DNA of 5,198 bases from the NCBI GenBank assembly GCA_026014845.1, contig JAOZHM010000270.1, forward strand, positions 1-5,198, given 5' to 3'. The position numbers and the translations under genes were made by a program. This document shows positions 1 to 4,816 of the stretch, one piece after another; position 1 is the first letter of the stretch, and every line of letters starts with the position of its first letter. The DNA is from Candidatus Bathyarchaeota archaeon. GTDB taxonomy: Archaea > Thermoproteota > Bathyarchaeia > Bathyarchaeales > Bathycorpusculaceae. Below the pieces are notes generated by a model that was not told where the DNA came from, made no database searches, and saw nothing but the letters and a program-made list of their open reading frames with translations.

Positions 1-770
1 AAAGCGCAGATGAAATCGTCAAAGAGCTATCTGAAGCGAACATAATATTCTTGGTTGCTGGTTTAGGCGGAGGAACAGGAACAGGCGCTATAGTTGCATT
101 AGCTGAGGACCTGCGTAAACGATTTTCAGATGTATTAGCTCCACGCCTAATCATAGGAGTTGTCACCCTTCCCTTCGACGTTGAAACAGCTAGAATGGAA
201 ATAGCGAAGAAAGGTCTAAACCGTCTGAAATCGGTTTGCGATACGACTGTAGTAATAGATAACAATAGACTTGTCAAGATAGCTGGAAACCTTCCCTTCA
301 GACAAGCGCTAGGCGTAGCCAACACCACAGTTGGAAAATTCATCAAAGGCATAACCGAAACCATAACCGCGGCAAGCCTAATCAACCTAGACTACGCGGA
401 CTTGAGAGCGATCATGAAGGGCGCTGGACTCGCATCAATAGGAATCGGAGAGGGCAAAGGCGAAGGCCGCGTTGAACAAGCCGTTGAGAGAGCCTTAAAC
501 GGGCGACTCCTCGACATAGAAGACGTGACAAAGGCGCGTGGCTTACTGATACATGTTGCTGGCGGAGAAGACTTAACCCTCTACGAAGTTAATCACGCAG
601 CTGAAATCATGAAACGATCTCTCCCTCCAAAAGCGAAGACCATCTGGGGAGCAAGAGTTGACAAGGAACTGCAGGGAACCGCTTCCGTCATGGCTGTCAT
701 AACAGGCGTACATAGCGCATTCCTAAAACGACGTGAAAGACATTTAGGACCAATTAGACTGCCATTTTAA
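1..770 (+). CDS. ftsZ: Cell-division GTPase FtsZ, 5'-truncated by the window edge
   Basis: FtsZ is a tubulin-like GTPase that polymerises at mid-cell into the division ring. The first full codon is at base 3, and 255 C-terminal residues are present. The tubulin/FtsZ signature GGGTGTG lies at 66-86. It is followed by the TLPFDVE segment (equivalent to the family's TKPF..E), by the NNRL nucleotide-contact stretch, and by NLDYAD at 384-401. NLDYAD matches the NxDxxD T7 loop that completes the GTPase site of the neighbouring subunit, which favours true FtsZ over CetZ or tubulin. The C-terminal domain with GIGEGKGEGR and GGEDLTLYEVN is complete. The protein stops about 20 residues after the globular domain, at IRLPF, so any linker to a membrane-anchor-binding tail is very short. 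The N-terminal G-box region lies upstream of the window. A TTG at 51 falls inside the domain and is not the start. Confidence 0.95.
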   Translation, partial: SADEIVKELSEANIIFLVAGLGGGTGTGAIVALAEDLRKRFSDVLAPRLIIGVVTLPFDVETARMEIAKKGLNRLKSVCDTTVVIDNNRLVKIAGNLPFRQALGVANTTVGKFIKGITETITAASLINLDYADLRAIMKGAGLASIGIGEGKGEGRVEQAVERALNGRLLDIEDVTKARGLLIHVAGGEDLTLYEVNHAAEIMKRSLPPKAKTIWGARVDKELQGTASVMAVITGVHSAFLKRRERHLGPIRLPF

Positions 771-778
771 AACTTCCC

Positions 779-787
779 TTATTTTTC
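779..787 (+). terminator. T-rich stop after ftsZ
   Basis: A TTATTTTTC tract begins 8 bases after the ftsZ stop codon. Archaeal RNA polymerase commonly terminates at U-rich tracts without a strong hairpin, and no clear stem precedes this one. It is assigned from position and composition only. Confidence 0.35.
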
Positions 788-924
788 TGTAAGCCAGTTA
801 TTTTGGGCTACTGCGGAAGGCTGAGGGAAGAGAGTCTTCGAGAAACTTTCCTTTAAACTTCCACAGCGACCCAAGCGCGCGCTTCAATAAGATCCCTAAG
901 GAAAACTAGATCGCGTGCGCAAAG
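788..924. other. Gene-free spacer with a 12-base palindrome
   Basis: No reading frame with coding character is visible between ftsZ and the next gene, and I see no tRNA or box C/D motif pair. The one clear structure is the perfect palindrome AAGCGCGCGCTT at 873-884. It stands out as an alternating GC block in a moderately AT-rich background. It could be a protein-binding site or a small hairpin, and nothing in the sequence decides which. Confidence 0.4.
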
Positions 925-932
925 TTTTTATA
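925..932 (+). promoter_or_regulatory. TATA box of the DUF996 gene
   Basis: TTTTTATA is preceded by the purine-rich GCAAAG, a plausible BRE. It lies 37 bases upstream of the ATG at 970, which predicts transcription from about 955 and a short leader. That leader would carry GAGGGA (957-962) as a Shine-Dalgarno-like site 7 bases before the start codon. Confidence 0.55.
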
Positions 933-969
933 CAGAAAGATCTTAACCCGTTCTGCGAGGGATTATCGT

Positions 970-1590
970 ATGGATTTAGAATCAAGCAAAATTTTAGGCG
1001 GTGTGGGAGCATTATTGATGGTACTTGGTCCCTTCTTAGGCACCTACACAGGCGTGTTAGGGTTGATTGGCTTAATACTTGTAATGATAGCTTTGAAAGG
1101 ATTATCGGATCATTACAATGATGCAGGCATATTTAACAACGCACTTTATGGGTTTATCATGGCGATAATAGGTGGAGTGATTTCCGTGGCCGTGATTGTG
1201 GTGGCAGCAGTTGATTTCTTGTCTGCTGTGGGTATCGATATCTCTACAGCCTGGAGTGACCCGACAGTTTTCTCAAGCATCAACTGGGAAGAACTGGTGA
1301 CCTGGGATATTCTTTGGCCTCATATTGCAGCCATCATTGGAGGTTTGGTTGTGCTCTTCATATTCATTGTAATCGCAAGCCTCTTCTTAAGGAGATCATG
1401 GACTATCCTCTCTGAAAAGACGGGCGTTGGTCTTTTTGGCACTGCAGGATTGTTAACGCTGATAGGCGCCATTTTGACTATAATCGGTGTCGGTTTCCTG
1501 CTTCTCTGGGTTGCTTGGATACTCCTCACTGTGGCATTCTTCCGGATCAAGACACAATCCACTCAGCCACCTGCAACAACGCCTTCATAA
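970..1590 (+). CDS. DUF996-family multi-pass membrane protein
   Basis: This is a 206-residue, very hydrophobic protein of the archaeal DUF996 type, whose function is unknown. The family look comes from the N-terminal SSKILGGVGALL segment, the paired glycine-rich helices, and the closing IGVGFLLLWVAWILL..AFF helix. Likely membrane segments are at about 8-27, 28-44, 57-82, 115-139, 152-170 and 171-191. Between the third and fourth is a polar stretch (about 90-112) rich in W, S, T and D that could face outward. There is no signal peptide apart from the first helix, and no visible catalytic motif. The tail (QSTQPPATTPS) is a low-complexity polar end. The ATG at 970 is supported by GAGGGA upstream and by a TATA box at the right distance. 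The gene appears to be a single transcription unit converging on the recombinase gene. Family assignment is from recognition of the pattern. Confidence 0.8.
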   Translation: MDLESSKILGGVGALLMVLGPFLGTYTGVLGLIGLILVMIALKGLSDHYNDAGIFNNALYGFIMAIIGGVISVAVIVVAAVDFLSAVGIDISTAWSDPTVFSSINWEELVTWDILWPHIAAIIGGLVVLFIFIVIASLFLRRSWTILSEKTGVGLFGTAGLLTLIGAILTIIGVGFLLLWVAWILLTVAFFRIKTQSTQPPATTPS

Positions 1591-1677
1591 TGAACAAGTT
1601 AACAGTATCTGTCGATTGTGTTTTGGTGCGAACGGAGCGGAGCGACGTGAGCAACGGTTTAGAATGATTGATTGTTA
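1591..1677. other. Convergent spacer with a GC-rich purine-biased block
   Basis: This spacer separates the DUF996 gene (+) from the recombinase gene (-). At 1628-1655 it holds a GC-rich block built from near-repeats (CGGAG CGGAG CGACG, then TGAGC), unlike the AT-rich flanks. The block does not fold into a perfect stem. It has no coding support, although spurious frames cross it. Confidence 0.4.
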
Positions 1678-1687
1678 GAAAAAAGAG
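1678..1687 (-). terminator. U-tract terminator of the recombinase gene
   Basis: On the minus strand a run of six T flanked by pyrimidines (CTCTTTTTTC) begins 2 bases after the recombinase stop codon (1690-1692). Its position and composition fit archaeal U-tract termination. Confidence 0.45.
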
Positions 1688-1689
1688 GG

Positions 1690-2547
1690 TTATTTGCGTT
1701 TTCTGAACATCATTATTTTTTGTGGTGTTGTGCAGATGTATGTCCATCCATTGTCTATTAATTCGCCTGCTTCTTTGTCGTCTTTGGCTGTTGCGTGGTG
1801 GTAGTTTTGGCTTTCTTCGTCGAATTCAACTATGTGGGTATAGACCATTGTTGAGTTGATGTTTCGGTGTCCGAGTTTTTGTTTTACGAGTATTAGGTTT
1901 TTGGTTTCGTTGAACAGTTTTGTGGCGTAGAAGTGTCTCAGTGTGTGGAAGTGGATTTGTTTTAGTCTTGGATTTTGTAGTTTTTTGGATAATGCTGTTT
2001 TTTGTCGGTCGTATCGCCATCGGTGGCTGTTTAGGTTTGAGTGGGAAAATATGTATTCGTTGGCTTTTGGTAGTGTGTTTAGCATACTCATAAGTTTAGC
2101 TGATATTCTAATTTCTCTTGGGTTGCCATGTTTTTCGGCTTTGCATTTTAATGTGCTTTTCTCTTCGTCTAAGTCCGTCCATTTGCAGTTCCATAGTTCG
2201 CCGATTCTGAAGCCTGTTTCTTTTAATGCTAGTAGTGTGGTTGATATTTTCTTACTACAAGCACTTATTAATGCGTCAACTTCTTTCTCTGTTGGCACGA
2301 ATGGTATTGATGGGTTGTATCTGTAGAAGGGTGCAGTCCATTGTATTTTCATCATTTTGGCGTAGTGGTCATAGGCATATACGGCTATTTGTCTGTGTCC
2401 GTTGCTCCATGTTTCTCGTCTTGCGATAAAGAGCTTTACGGCTTCGGGGTCGTCTAAGTTTACGTTGTTCTTGCTCATTAGTTTGAGTATCTTAAACTTT
2501 GTTTCTACTGTTGCGTCGCTGAGTCCTTCTTTTTTTAAGTGCCACAT
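1690..2547 (-). CDS. Tyrosine recombinase/integrase, probably lacking its true N-terminus (split SSV-type int(C))
   Basis: Site-specific recombinase of the phage-integrase (XerA/SSV-like) superfamily; it cuts and rejoins DNA through a catalytic tyrosine. Counting from the first ATG (285 residues), about 1-75 are part of the SAM-like core-binding domain and about 80-240 the catalytic domain. The full active site is visible: R114 in TGFRIGE, K139 in the beta hairpin, H201 and R204 in HTLRH, H227 in LGH, and nucleophile Y236. A 49-residue tail ends in the basic FRKRK. The ATG at 2547 falls inside what should be the first helix of the binding domain. The frame continues upstream without a stop as SIQKGKLIDY, through the 3' end of the RNase P RNA gene, to a TAG at 2644-2646. 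It contains no ATG, GTG or TTG. The gene therefore seems cut off at an attachment site. Expression from the internal ATG is possible but would give a shortened binding domain. Confidence 0.9.
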   Translation of the reverse strand: MWHLKKEGLSDATVETKFKILKLMSKNNVNLDDPEAVKLFIARRETWSNGHRQIAVYAYDHYAKMMKIQWTAPFYRYNPSIPFVPTEKEVDALISACSKKISTTLLALKETGFRIGELWNCKWTDLDEEKSTLKCKAEKHGNPREIRISAKLMSMLNTLPKANEYIFSHSNLNSHRWRYDRQKTALSKKLQNPRLKQIHFHTLRHFYATKLFNETKNLILVKQKLGHRNINSTMVYTHIVEFDEESQNYHHATAKDDKEAGELIDNGWTYICTTPQKIMMFRKRK

Positions 2548-2590
2548 ATAGTCTATTAGTTTTCCTTTTTGGATGCTGGTGGGTTCTGAG

Positions 2591-2643
2591 AAAAGGCTGG
2601 CGTGTTGGTTGTAACCCGCCTTCTGTTTTAATGCGGCATTCAG
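2591..2643 (-). other. Candidate attachment site: rnpB 3' end overlapped by the open integrase frame
   Basis: The recombinase frame stays open through the last ~50 bases of the RNase P RNA gene. That stretch includes its CR-V segment (2611-2626) and the 3' strand of helix P1/P2 (2595-2609). In SSV-type archaeal elements attP lies inside int, so integration at an RNA-gene 3' end leaves the C-terminal part of int in frame with the RNA gene. The geometry here is the same, with rnpB instead of a tRNA. The exact core cannot be bounded because the second copy is not in the window. This is an inference from geometry. Confidence 0.5.
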
Positions 2644-2912
2644 CTAATCGGGCTACCCGCGCCTCAGGTAGCACTTCATCAGCGTCTGTTTGCCCTTTCC
2701 ACTTGCAGGACGGCCGTTTCACCGTTTCGCACCCAGCATTCTCAACAACTCAGCATGCTTCATCGGCACTTGCTGGGTGGACGTTTCGTTTCTGCTCCGG
2801 AGCCAAGGCTCTCGCCTTACGCCCTTGCGGACGTTGCAATTCTACACGTGGGGCGGAGTTTCCTCAAGCCTTCATTAAGAGGCTCGAAAGCCACACACCA
2901 ACTCGCCAGCCC
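2591..2912 (-). ncRNA. rnpB: RNase P RNA (archaeal type)
   Basis: Catalytic RNA of RNase P, which removes the 5' leader of pre-tRNAs together with several protein subunits. On the minus strand the ends pair: GGCTGGCG (2911-2904) with CGCCAGCC (2602-2595), extended by GTTGGT/ACCAAC across one mismatch, giving P1/P2. Next comes a GGCU-UUCG-AGCC hairpin (2892-2881), fitting P3. Conserved region CR-I, GAGGAAACTCCGCCC (2865-2851), pairs with CR-V, ACAGAAGGCGGGTTAC (2626-2611), to form P4. The characteristic single bulged U is retained (AAC-U-CCGCC against GGCGGGTT). Further stems are a GAGA-capped hairpin (2818-2805), a long arm closed by CCCAGCA/TGCTGGG (2777-2771 with 2738-2732), and GCTACC/GGTAGC (2672-2667 with 2657-2652). 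The segment GGGTGCGAAACGGTGAAACGG and the AAACAGAA before CR-V also match archaeal RNase P RNA. Length is about 322 nt, usual for the family. The 3' end meets a short U tract (2594-2591). Ends are accurate to a few bases. Confidence 0.94.
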
Positions 2913-2935
2913 AAATACAATAATGCGCTGGACAG

Positions 2936-2948
2936 CAATAAAAATTTT
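2936..2948 (-). promoter_or_regulatory. TATA box of rnpB
   Basis: On the minus strand AAAATTTTTATTG is centred about 29 bases upstream of the predicted RNase P RNA 5' end (2912). This is the expected archaeal spacing, and it is the only strong A/T box in that window. Confidence 0.5.
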
Positions 2949-2950
2949 GG

Positions 2951-2966
2951 AAACCTTATTTTATTG
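2951..2966 (+). promoter_or_regulatory. Promoter of the AK6/Fap7 gene
   Basis: GGAAA followed by CCTTATTTTATT resembles a BRE plus TATA box. Transcription would begin near 2983-2990, leaving a leader of only about 8-15 bases before the ATG at 2998. No good Shine-Dalgarno site is present, so near-leaderless translation is likely. The site lies back to back with the rnpB promoter. Confidence 0.45.
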
Positions 2967-2997
2967 CATGTTTATCTATGGTGTAGATGGATGAGCC

Positions 2998-3585
2998 ATG
3001 TCTAAACGCGTTATCTTAGTGACGGGAACACCCTGCGTTGGAAAAACTTCTGTTGCCCGATTGCTTGCCTCTAAACTTAACGCTTTTTATGTGAACTTAA
3101 CAGAGCTAGCTCTGCATCAAAATCTTATTTCAAGCAAAGATGAGAAAAGAGGCTCCATAATTGTTGACGAAAATCGCATGCGACGCAAAATCCGTCAAAT
3201 CATTGAAGATTGCGACAAGAGCGAAGTCATTGTTGACGGACATTATGCTGTCAGCGTTGTTCCAAAAGAGCTTACAACCCACGTTTTTGTTTTAAGGCGT
3301 GATCCTGTTGAACTGCGAAAGTTTATGGAGCAATGCGGTTTTTCTGGACGTAAGCTTTGGGAGAATCTGGCTTCTGAAATTTTGGATGTCTGCTTATGCG
3401 AAGCCTTGAACGTTTATGAAAATGGAAAAGTTTGTGAGTTAGACGTTTCGAGTAAAAATGTGGAAGAGATTGTTGATGAGGTTTTGGATGTTTTGAATGG
3501 TTCAAAGGAATGTTGTGTCGGCGTTGTCGATTGGCTGGGCAAGCTGGAAAGTGAAGGCTTGCTGGAGGAGTTTTTGAGGATTTGA
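2998..3585 (+). CDS. AK6/Fap7-family adenylate kinase-like NTPase
   Basis: This is a 195-residue P-loop kinase/ATPase of the AK6 (Fap7/hCINAP) family, annotated in archaea as putative adenylate kinase. Relatives interconvert adenine nucleotides, and in eukaryotes and some archaea they bind a small-subunit ribosomal protein (uS11/Rps14) during ribosome maturation. Residues 10-18, GTPCVGKTS, are the Walker A loop. IVDGHYAV (about 78-85) matches the family's VDGH motif near the Walker B position. VLRRDPVEL is the substrate/lid-proximal arginine segment. The following CGFSGRKLWENLASEI corresponds to the short lid and helix typical of AK6. A C-terminal region with VVDWLGKLESEG resembles the archaeal-specific ending. 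The ATG at 2998 is chosen because an in-frame TGA lies at 2992-2994. The stop is 8 bases from the convergent nuclease gene. The gene is divergent from rnpB. Confidence 0.9.
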   Translation: MSKRVILVTGTPCVGKTSVARLLASKLNAFYVNLTELALHQNLISSKDEKRGSIIVDENRMRRKIRQIIEDCDKSEVIVDGHYAVSVVPKELTTHVFVLRRDPVELRKFMEQCGFSGRKLWENLASEILDVCLCEALNVYENGKVCELDVSSKNVEEIVDEVLDVLNGSKECCVGVVDWLGKLESEGLLEEFLRI

Positions 3586-3593
3586 TTGTAGTT

Positions 3594-3959
3594 TTATCGT
3601 ATGCCTAGGGACATTCGCCGTTTTGTTAGTAATGTTATTTTCCGTCTGTTCGCATAAGACTTTGCGTGGCCGCTGAACTTTCCACCAATTAATATGGGAT
3701 TTTTGAACCCTACGTCTTCAGAAGCCTTGTCGAGATTTATTACAACGTTGACACCTATTGTTCTCTTCCAGTCCCTAATCCAAACTCCCTGAACCAGACG
3801 GCTCTTCTGAACTATCAAATCGAATTTTCTTGATAATCCTCTGTAACCTTCCAGCGTTGTTTCACTTTCAACTTTGTATCCTTTCTTTCTAAAGTATTGC
3901 CTAGCCAACTCGATTAAATCCAACCTTGTTTTGCTCTTCGCTTTTTCACCGCTGCTCAT
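3594..3959 (-). CDS. Small Mrr-like PD-(D/E)xK nuclease-domain protein
   Basis: This 121-residue, basic protein corresponds to a single restriction-endonuclease-like fold. After a lysine-rich start, a helix (about 12-26, LDLIELARQYFRKKG) precedes a strand carrying D47 (KFDLIV). The next strand holds D63-W64-K65, giving the D...(D/E)xK metal site, with Asp in place of the more common Glu or Gln. The downstream pattern resembles the Mrr catalytic domain (GV.VV..L..A.ED.G..N.ILIGG.FS..AK.YA....I.LL). No winged helix or other DNA-recognition domain is attached, and no methylase or helicase partner is nearby. It could be a DNA repair or processing nuclease, or an orphan type IV-like restriction enzyme; the sequence does not decide. 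The ATG at 3959 is strongly supported by GAGGAG 5 bases upstream. The gene diverges from the zinc-ribbon gene across 67 bases. Confidence 0.75.
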   Translation of the reverse strand: MSSGEKAKSKTRLDLIELARQYFRKKGYKVESETTLEGYRGLSRKFDLIVQKSRLVQGVWIRDWKRTIGVNVVINLDKASEDVGFKNPILIGGKFSGHAKSYANRRKITLLTKRRMSLGIR

Positions 3960-3964
3960 TTATT

Positions 3965-3970
3965 CTCCTC
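3965..3970 (-). promoter_or_regulatory. Strong Shine-Dalgarno site of the nuclease gene
   Basis: On the minus strand GAGGAG lies 5 bases before the ATG at 3959. It fixes the start and implies a leadered transcript, unlike several neighbouring genes. Confidence 0.7.
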
Positions 3971-4026
3971 TTGCACTAGCGTTATTTACTAGAGTGTGGA
4001 AAAGGTTTTCGGATAAGTGAAAAACT

Positions 4027-4227
4027 TTGGCCTCCTTCGTAATAGTTGTTTGCAGCAAATGCGGCGGCTTGTTGGCAGCTAAAGCCGAACAGAAAACAAG
4101 AACCTGCCCATACTGCGGATTCAAAATCCTTTTGGAAAAGTCTAAACATGTTGCCGGTGCCAATGGTGCACGCGAGGCATCTAGGATATTAAAGATTTTG
4201 AAGAGGAAAGCAGCAGAAAAACGGTAA
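4027..4227 (+). CDS. DUF1922-type zinc-ribbon protein (TTG start)
   Basis: This is a 66-residue protein with one zinc ribbon. C9-x2-C12 (VCSKCGG) and C27-x2-C30 (TCPYCG) are separated by 14 residues and should hold one zinc ion. The IxxCSKCGGLLxA...KTRTCPYCG pattern resembles archaeal DUF1922 proteins, whose role is unknown; the ribbon suggests nucleic-acid or protein binding. The C-terminal 30 residues are a basic helix (EASRILKILKRKAAEKR) preceded by GANGAREA, like the 'DPREA' segment of the family. An in-frame TGA at 4018-4020 leaves TTG at 4027 as the only plausible start, with the weak AAGTGA (4015-4020) as ribosome site. The gene diverges from the nuclease gene, so the two may share regulation, but no functional link is proven. 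Confidence 0.75.
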   Translation: MASFVIVVCSKCGGLLAAKAEQKTRTCPYCGFKILLEKSKHVAGANGAREASRILKILKRKAAEKR

Positions 4228-4275
4228 AACTAGCCGTTGCGAACAAGCATATTGCAGATTTTTCCTTAAGCAAAG

Positions 4276-4312
4276 TTTAGGGTTTACCAAACATTTTTAA
4301 GCAATACCTAAA
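4276..4312 (+). promoter_or_regulatory. Promoter and candidate metal-regulator operator
   Basis: TTTAGG (4276-4281) and CCTAAA (4307-4312) form a perfect 6-base inverted repeat around the A/T box ATTTTTAAG (4293-4301). A smaller dyad, GTTT-ACC-AAAC, lies at 4282-4292, where a BRE would be. TTAGG/CCTAA half-sites are the kind recognised by DtxR-family repressors, although the usual spacing is shorter. The next gene encodes such a regulator, so autoregulation by covering the TATA box is a reasonable inference. Confidence 0.45.
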
Positions 4313-4322
4313 TTCATCTTCT

Positions 4323-4329
4323 AGGCGAT
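4323..4329 (+). promoter_or_regulatory. Ribosome-binding site supporting the TTG start of the regulator
   Basis: AGGCGAT differs by one base from AGGTGAT, the perfect complement of the archaeal 16S rRNA tail. It ends 5 bases before TTG 4335. The nearby ATG at 4328 is out of frame with the protein. Confidence 0.5.
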
Positions 4330-4334
4330 GCTCT

Positions 4335-4775
4335 TTGAGTGCTAAAATAAGCCTAACTCCAAAAGAGGGCAAATACTTAACGTTTATGTATAGAAGGCAA
4401 GTCGAGGAAGATGAGAGAGCCACAACCACAATTCTAGCGAAATCGTTTAAAGTTAACCCGGCAACTGTAACAGAAACTCTTCAAAGGCTTGCTGAGAAAA
4501 AATTGGTTGCATACACGCGTTATTACGGCGCTAAACTCACTGAAAGGGGAATCGTTGAAGCCAAAAAACTACTAAGGAAACACCGAATTCTGGAAGTTTT
4601 GTTCGTGAAGCTTTTGAGATATGACGCTGAAAAGGCATGCGAAGAAGCATCCAAAATAGATCACTATTGTTCTGCAGACTTAATCAATGCCATTTGCCGA
4701 ACTTATGGACATCCCGACACATGTCCATGCAACAAGAAAATCTTCAGCGACTCAAAGTGTAGGAGGCAAGCGTAA
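4335..4775 (+). CDS. DtxR/MntR-family metal-dependent transcriptional regulator
   Basis: This is a 146-residue regulator expected to bind Mn2+ or Fe2+ and repress metal-uptake genes. Residues 7-75 form the winged helix: L7-TPKEGKYL, recognition helix around 41-55 (NPATVTETLQRLAEKK), then LVAYTRYYGAKLTERG for the wing. Residues 80-137 are the dimerisation and metal domain: H83 and E87 in KHRILEVL, E103/E104, and D109-H110 where relatives have E-H. The closing motif GHPDTCPC stands where relatives have GHP..CPHG or DPHG. There is no C-terminal SH3/FeoA-like domain, so the architecture is MntR-like. The protein is cysteine-rich (C102, C112, C121, C130, C132, C142), which may shift metal preference. 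TTG at 4335 is chosen because AGGCGAT lies 5 bases upstream and no in-frame ATG exists nearby. The ZIP gene follows after 41 bases, probably in the same operon. Confidence 0.88.
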   Translation: MSAKISLTPKEGKYLTFMYRRQVEEDERATTTILAKSFKVNPATVTETLQRLAEKKLVAYTRYYGAKLTERGIVEAKKLLRKHRILEVLFVKLLRYDAEKACEEASKIDHYCSADLINAICRTYGHPDTCPCNKKIFSDSKCRRQA

Positions 4776-4806
4776 CCTGAAAAAATATGTGTCAAATCAG
4801 ATAATC

Positions 4807-4811
4807 GGTGA
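4807..4811 (+). promoter_or_regulatory. Shine-Dalgarno site of the ZIP gene
   Basis: GGTGA lies 5 bases before ATG 4817. It overlaps an in-frame GTG at 4808, so the ATG is the better start. Confidence 0.6.
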
Positions 4812-4816
4812 CTTGG

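Larger units (their letters stand above)
4228..4334. other. Spacer carrying the metal-operon control region
   Basis: There is no gene here. It contains a T-rich stretch (4260-4265) that could end the zinc-ribbon transcript, followed by the TATA box and inverted repeat described separately. Confidence 0.4.

Noticed and set aside
1943..2429. Plus-strand frames rich in F, S and L within the recombinase region
   Set aside because: They are the antisense shadow of the recombinase gene, which has a full catalytic signature.
2581..2612. A tRNA gene as the integration target next to the recombinase
   Set aside because: No tRNA-like T-loop or cloverleaf pairing is present; the pairing ends and conserved segments belong to RNase P RNA.
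2548..2643. Treating the recombinase as intact with an upstream start
   Set aside because: The upstream frame has no ATG, GTG or TTG before the TAG at 2644-2646 and overlaps rnpB, so a normal start is not available.
2492..2722. Open frame on the minus strand covering the rnpB 3' half and the start of the recombinase
   Set aside because: It overlaps the RNase P RNA in a different frame from the recombinase, and its product is basic low-complexity sequence with no family resemblance.
2631..3005. Plus-strand open frames across 2631-3005
   Set aside because: They are antisense to rnpB; the structured RNA on the other strand explains the GC-rich open stretch.
3960..4163. Minus-strand frame upstream of the nuclease gene
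   Set aside because: It is antisense to the zinc-ribbon gene, and the nuclease already has a strong ribosome-binding site and ATG at 3959.
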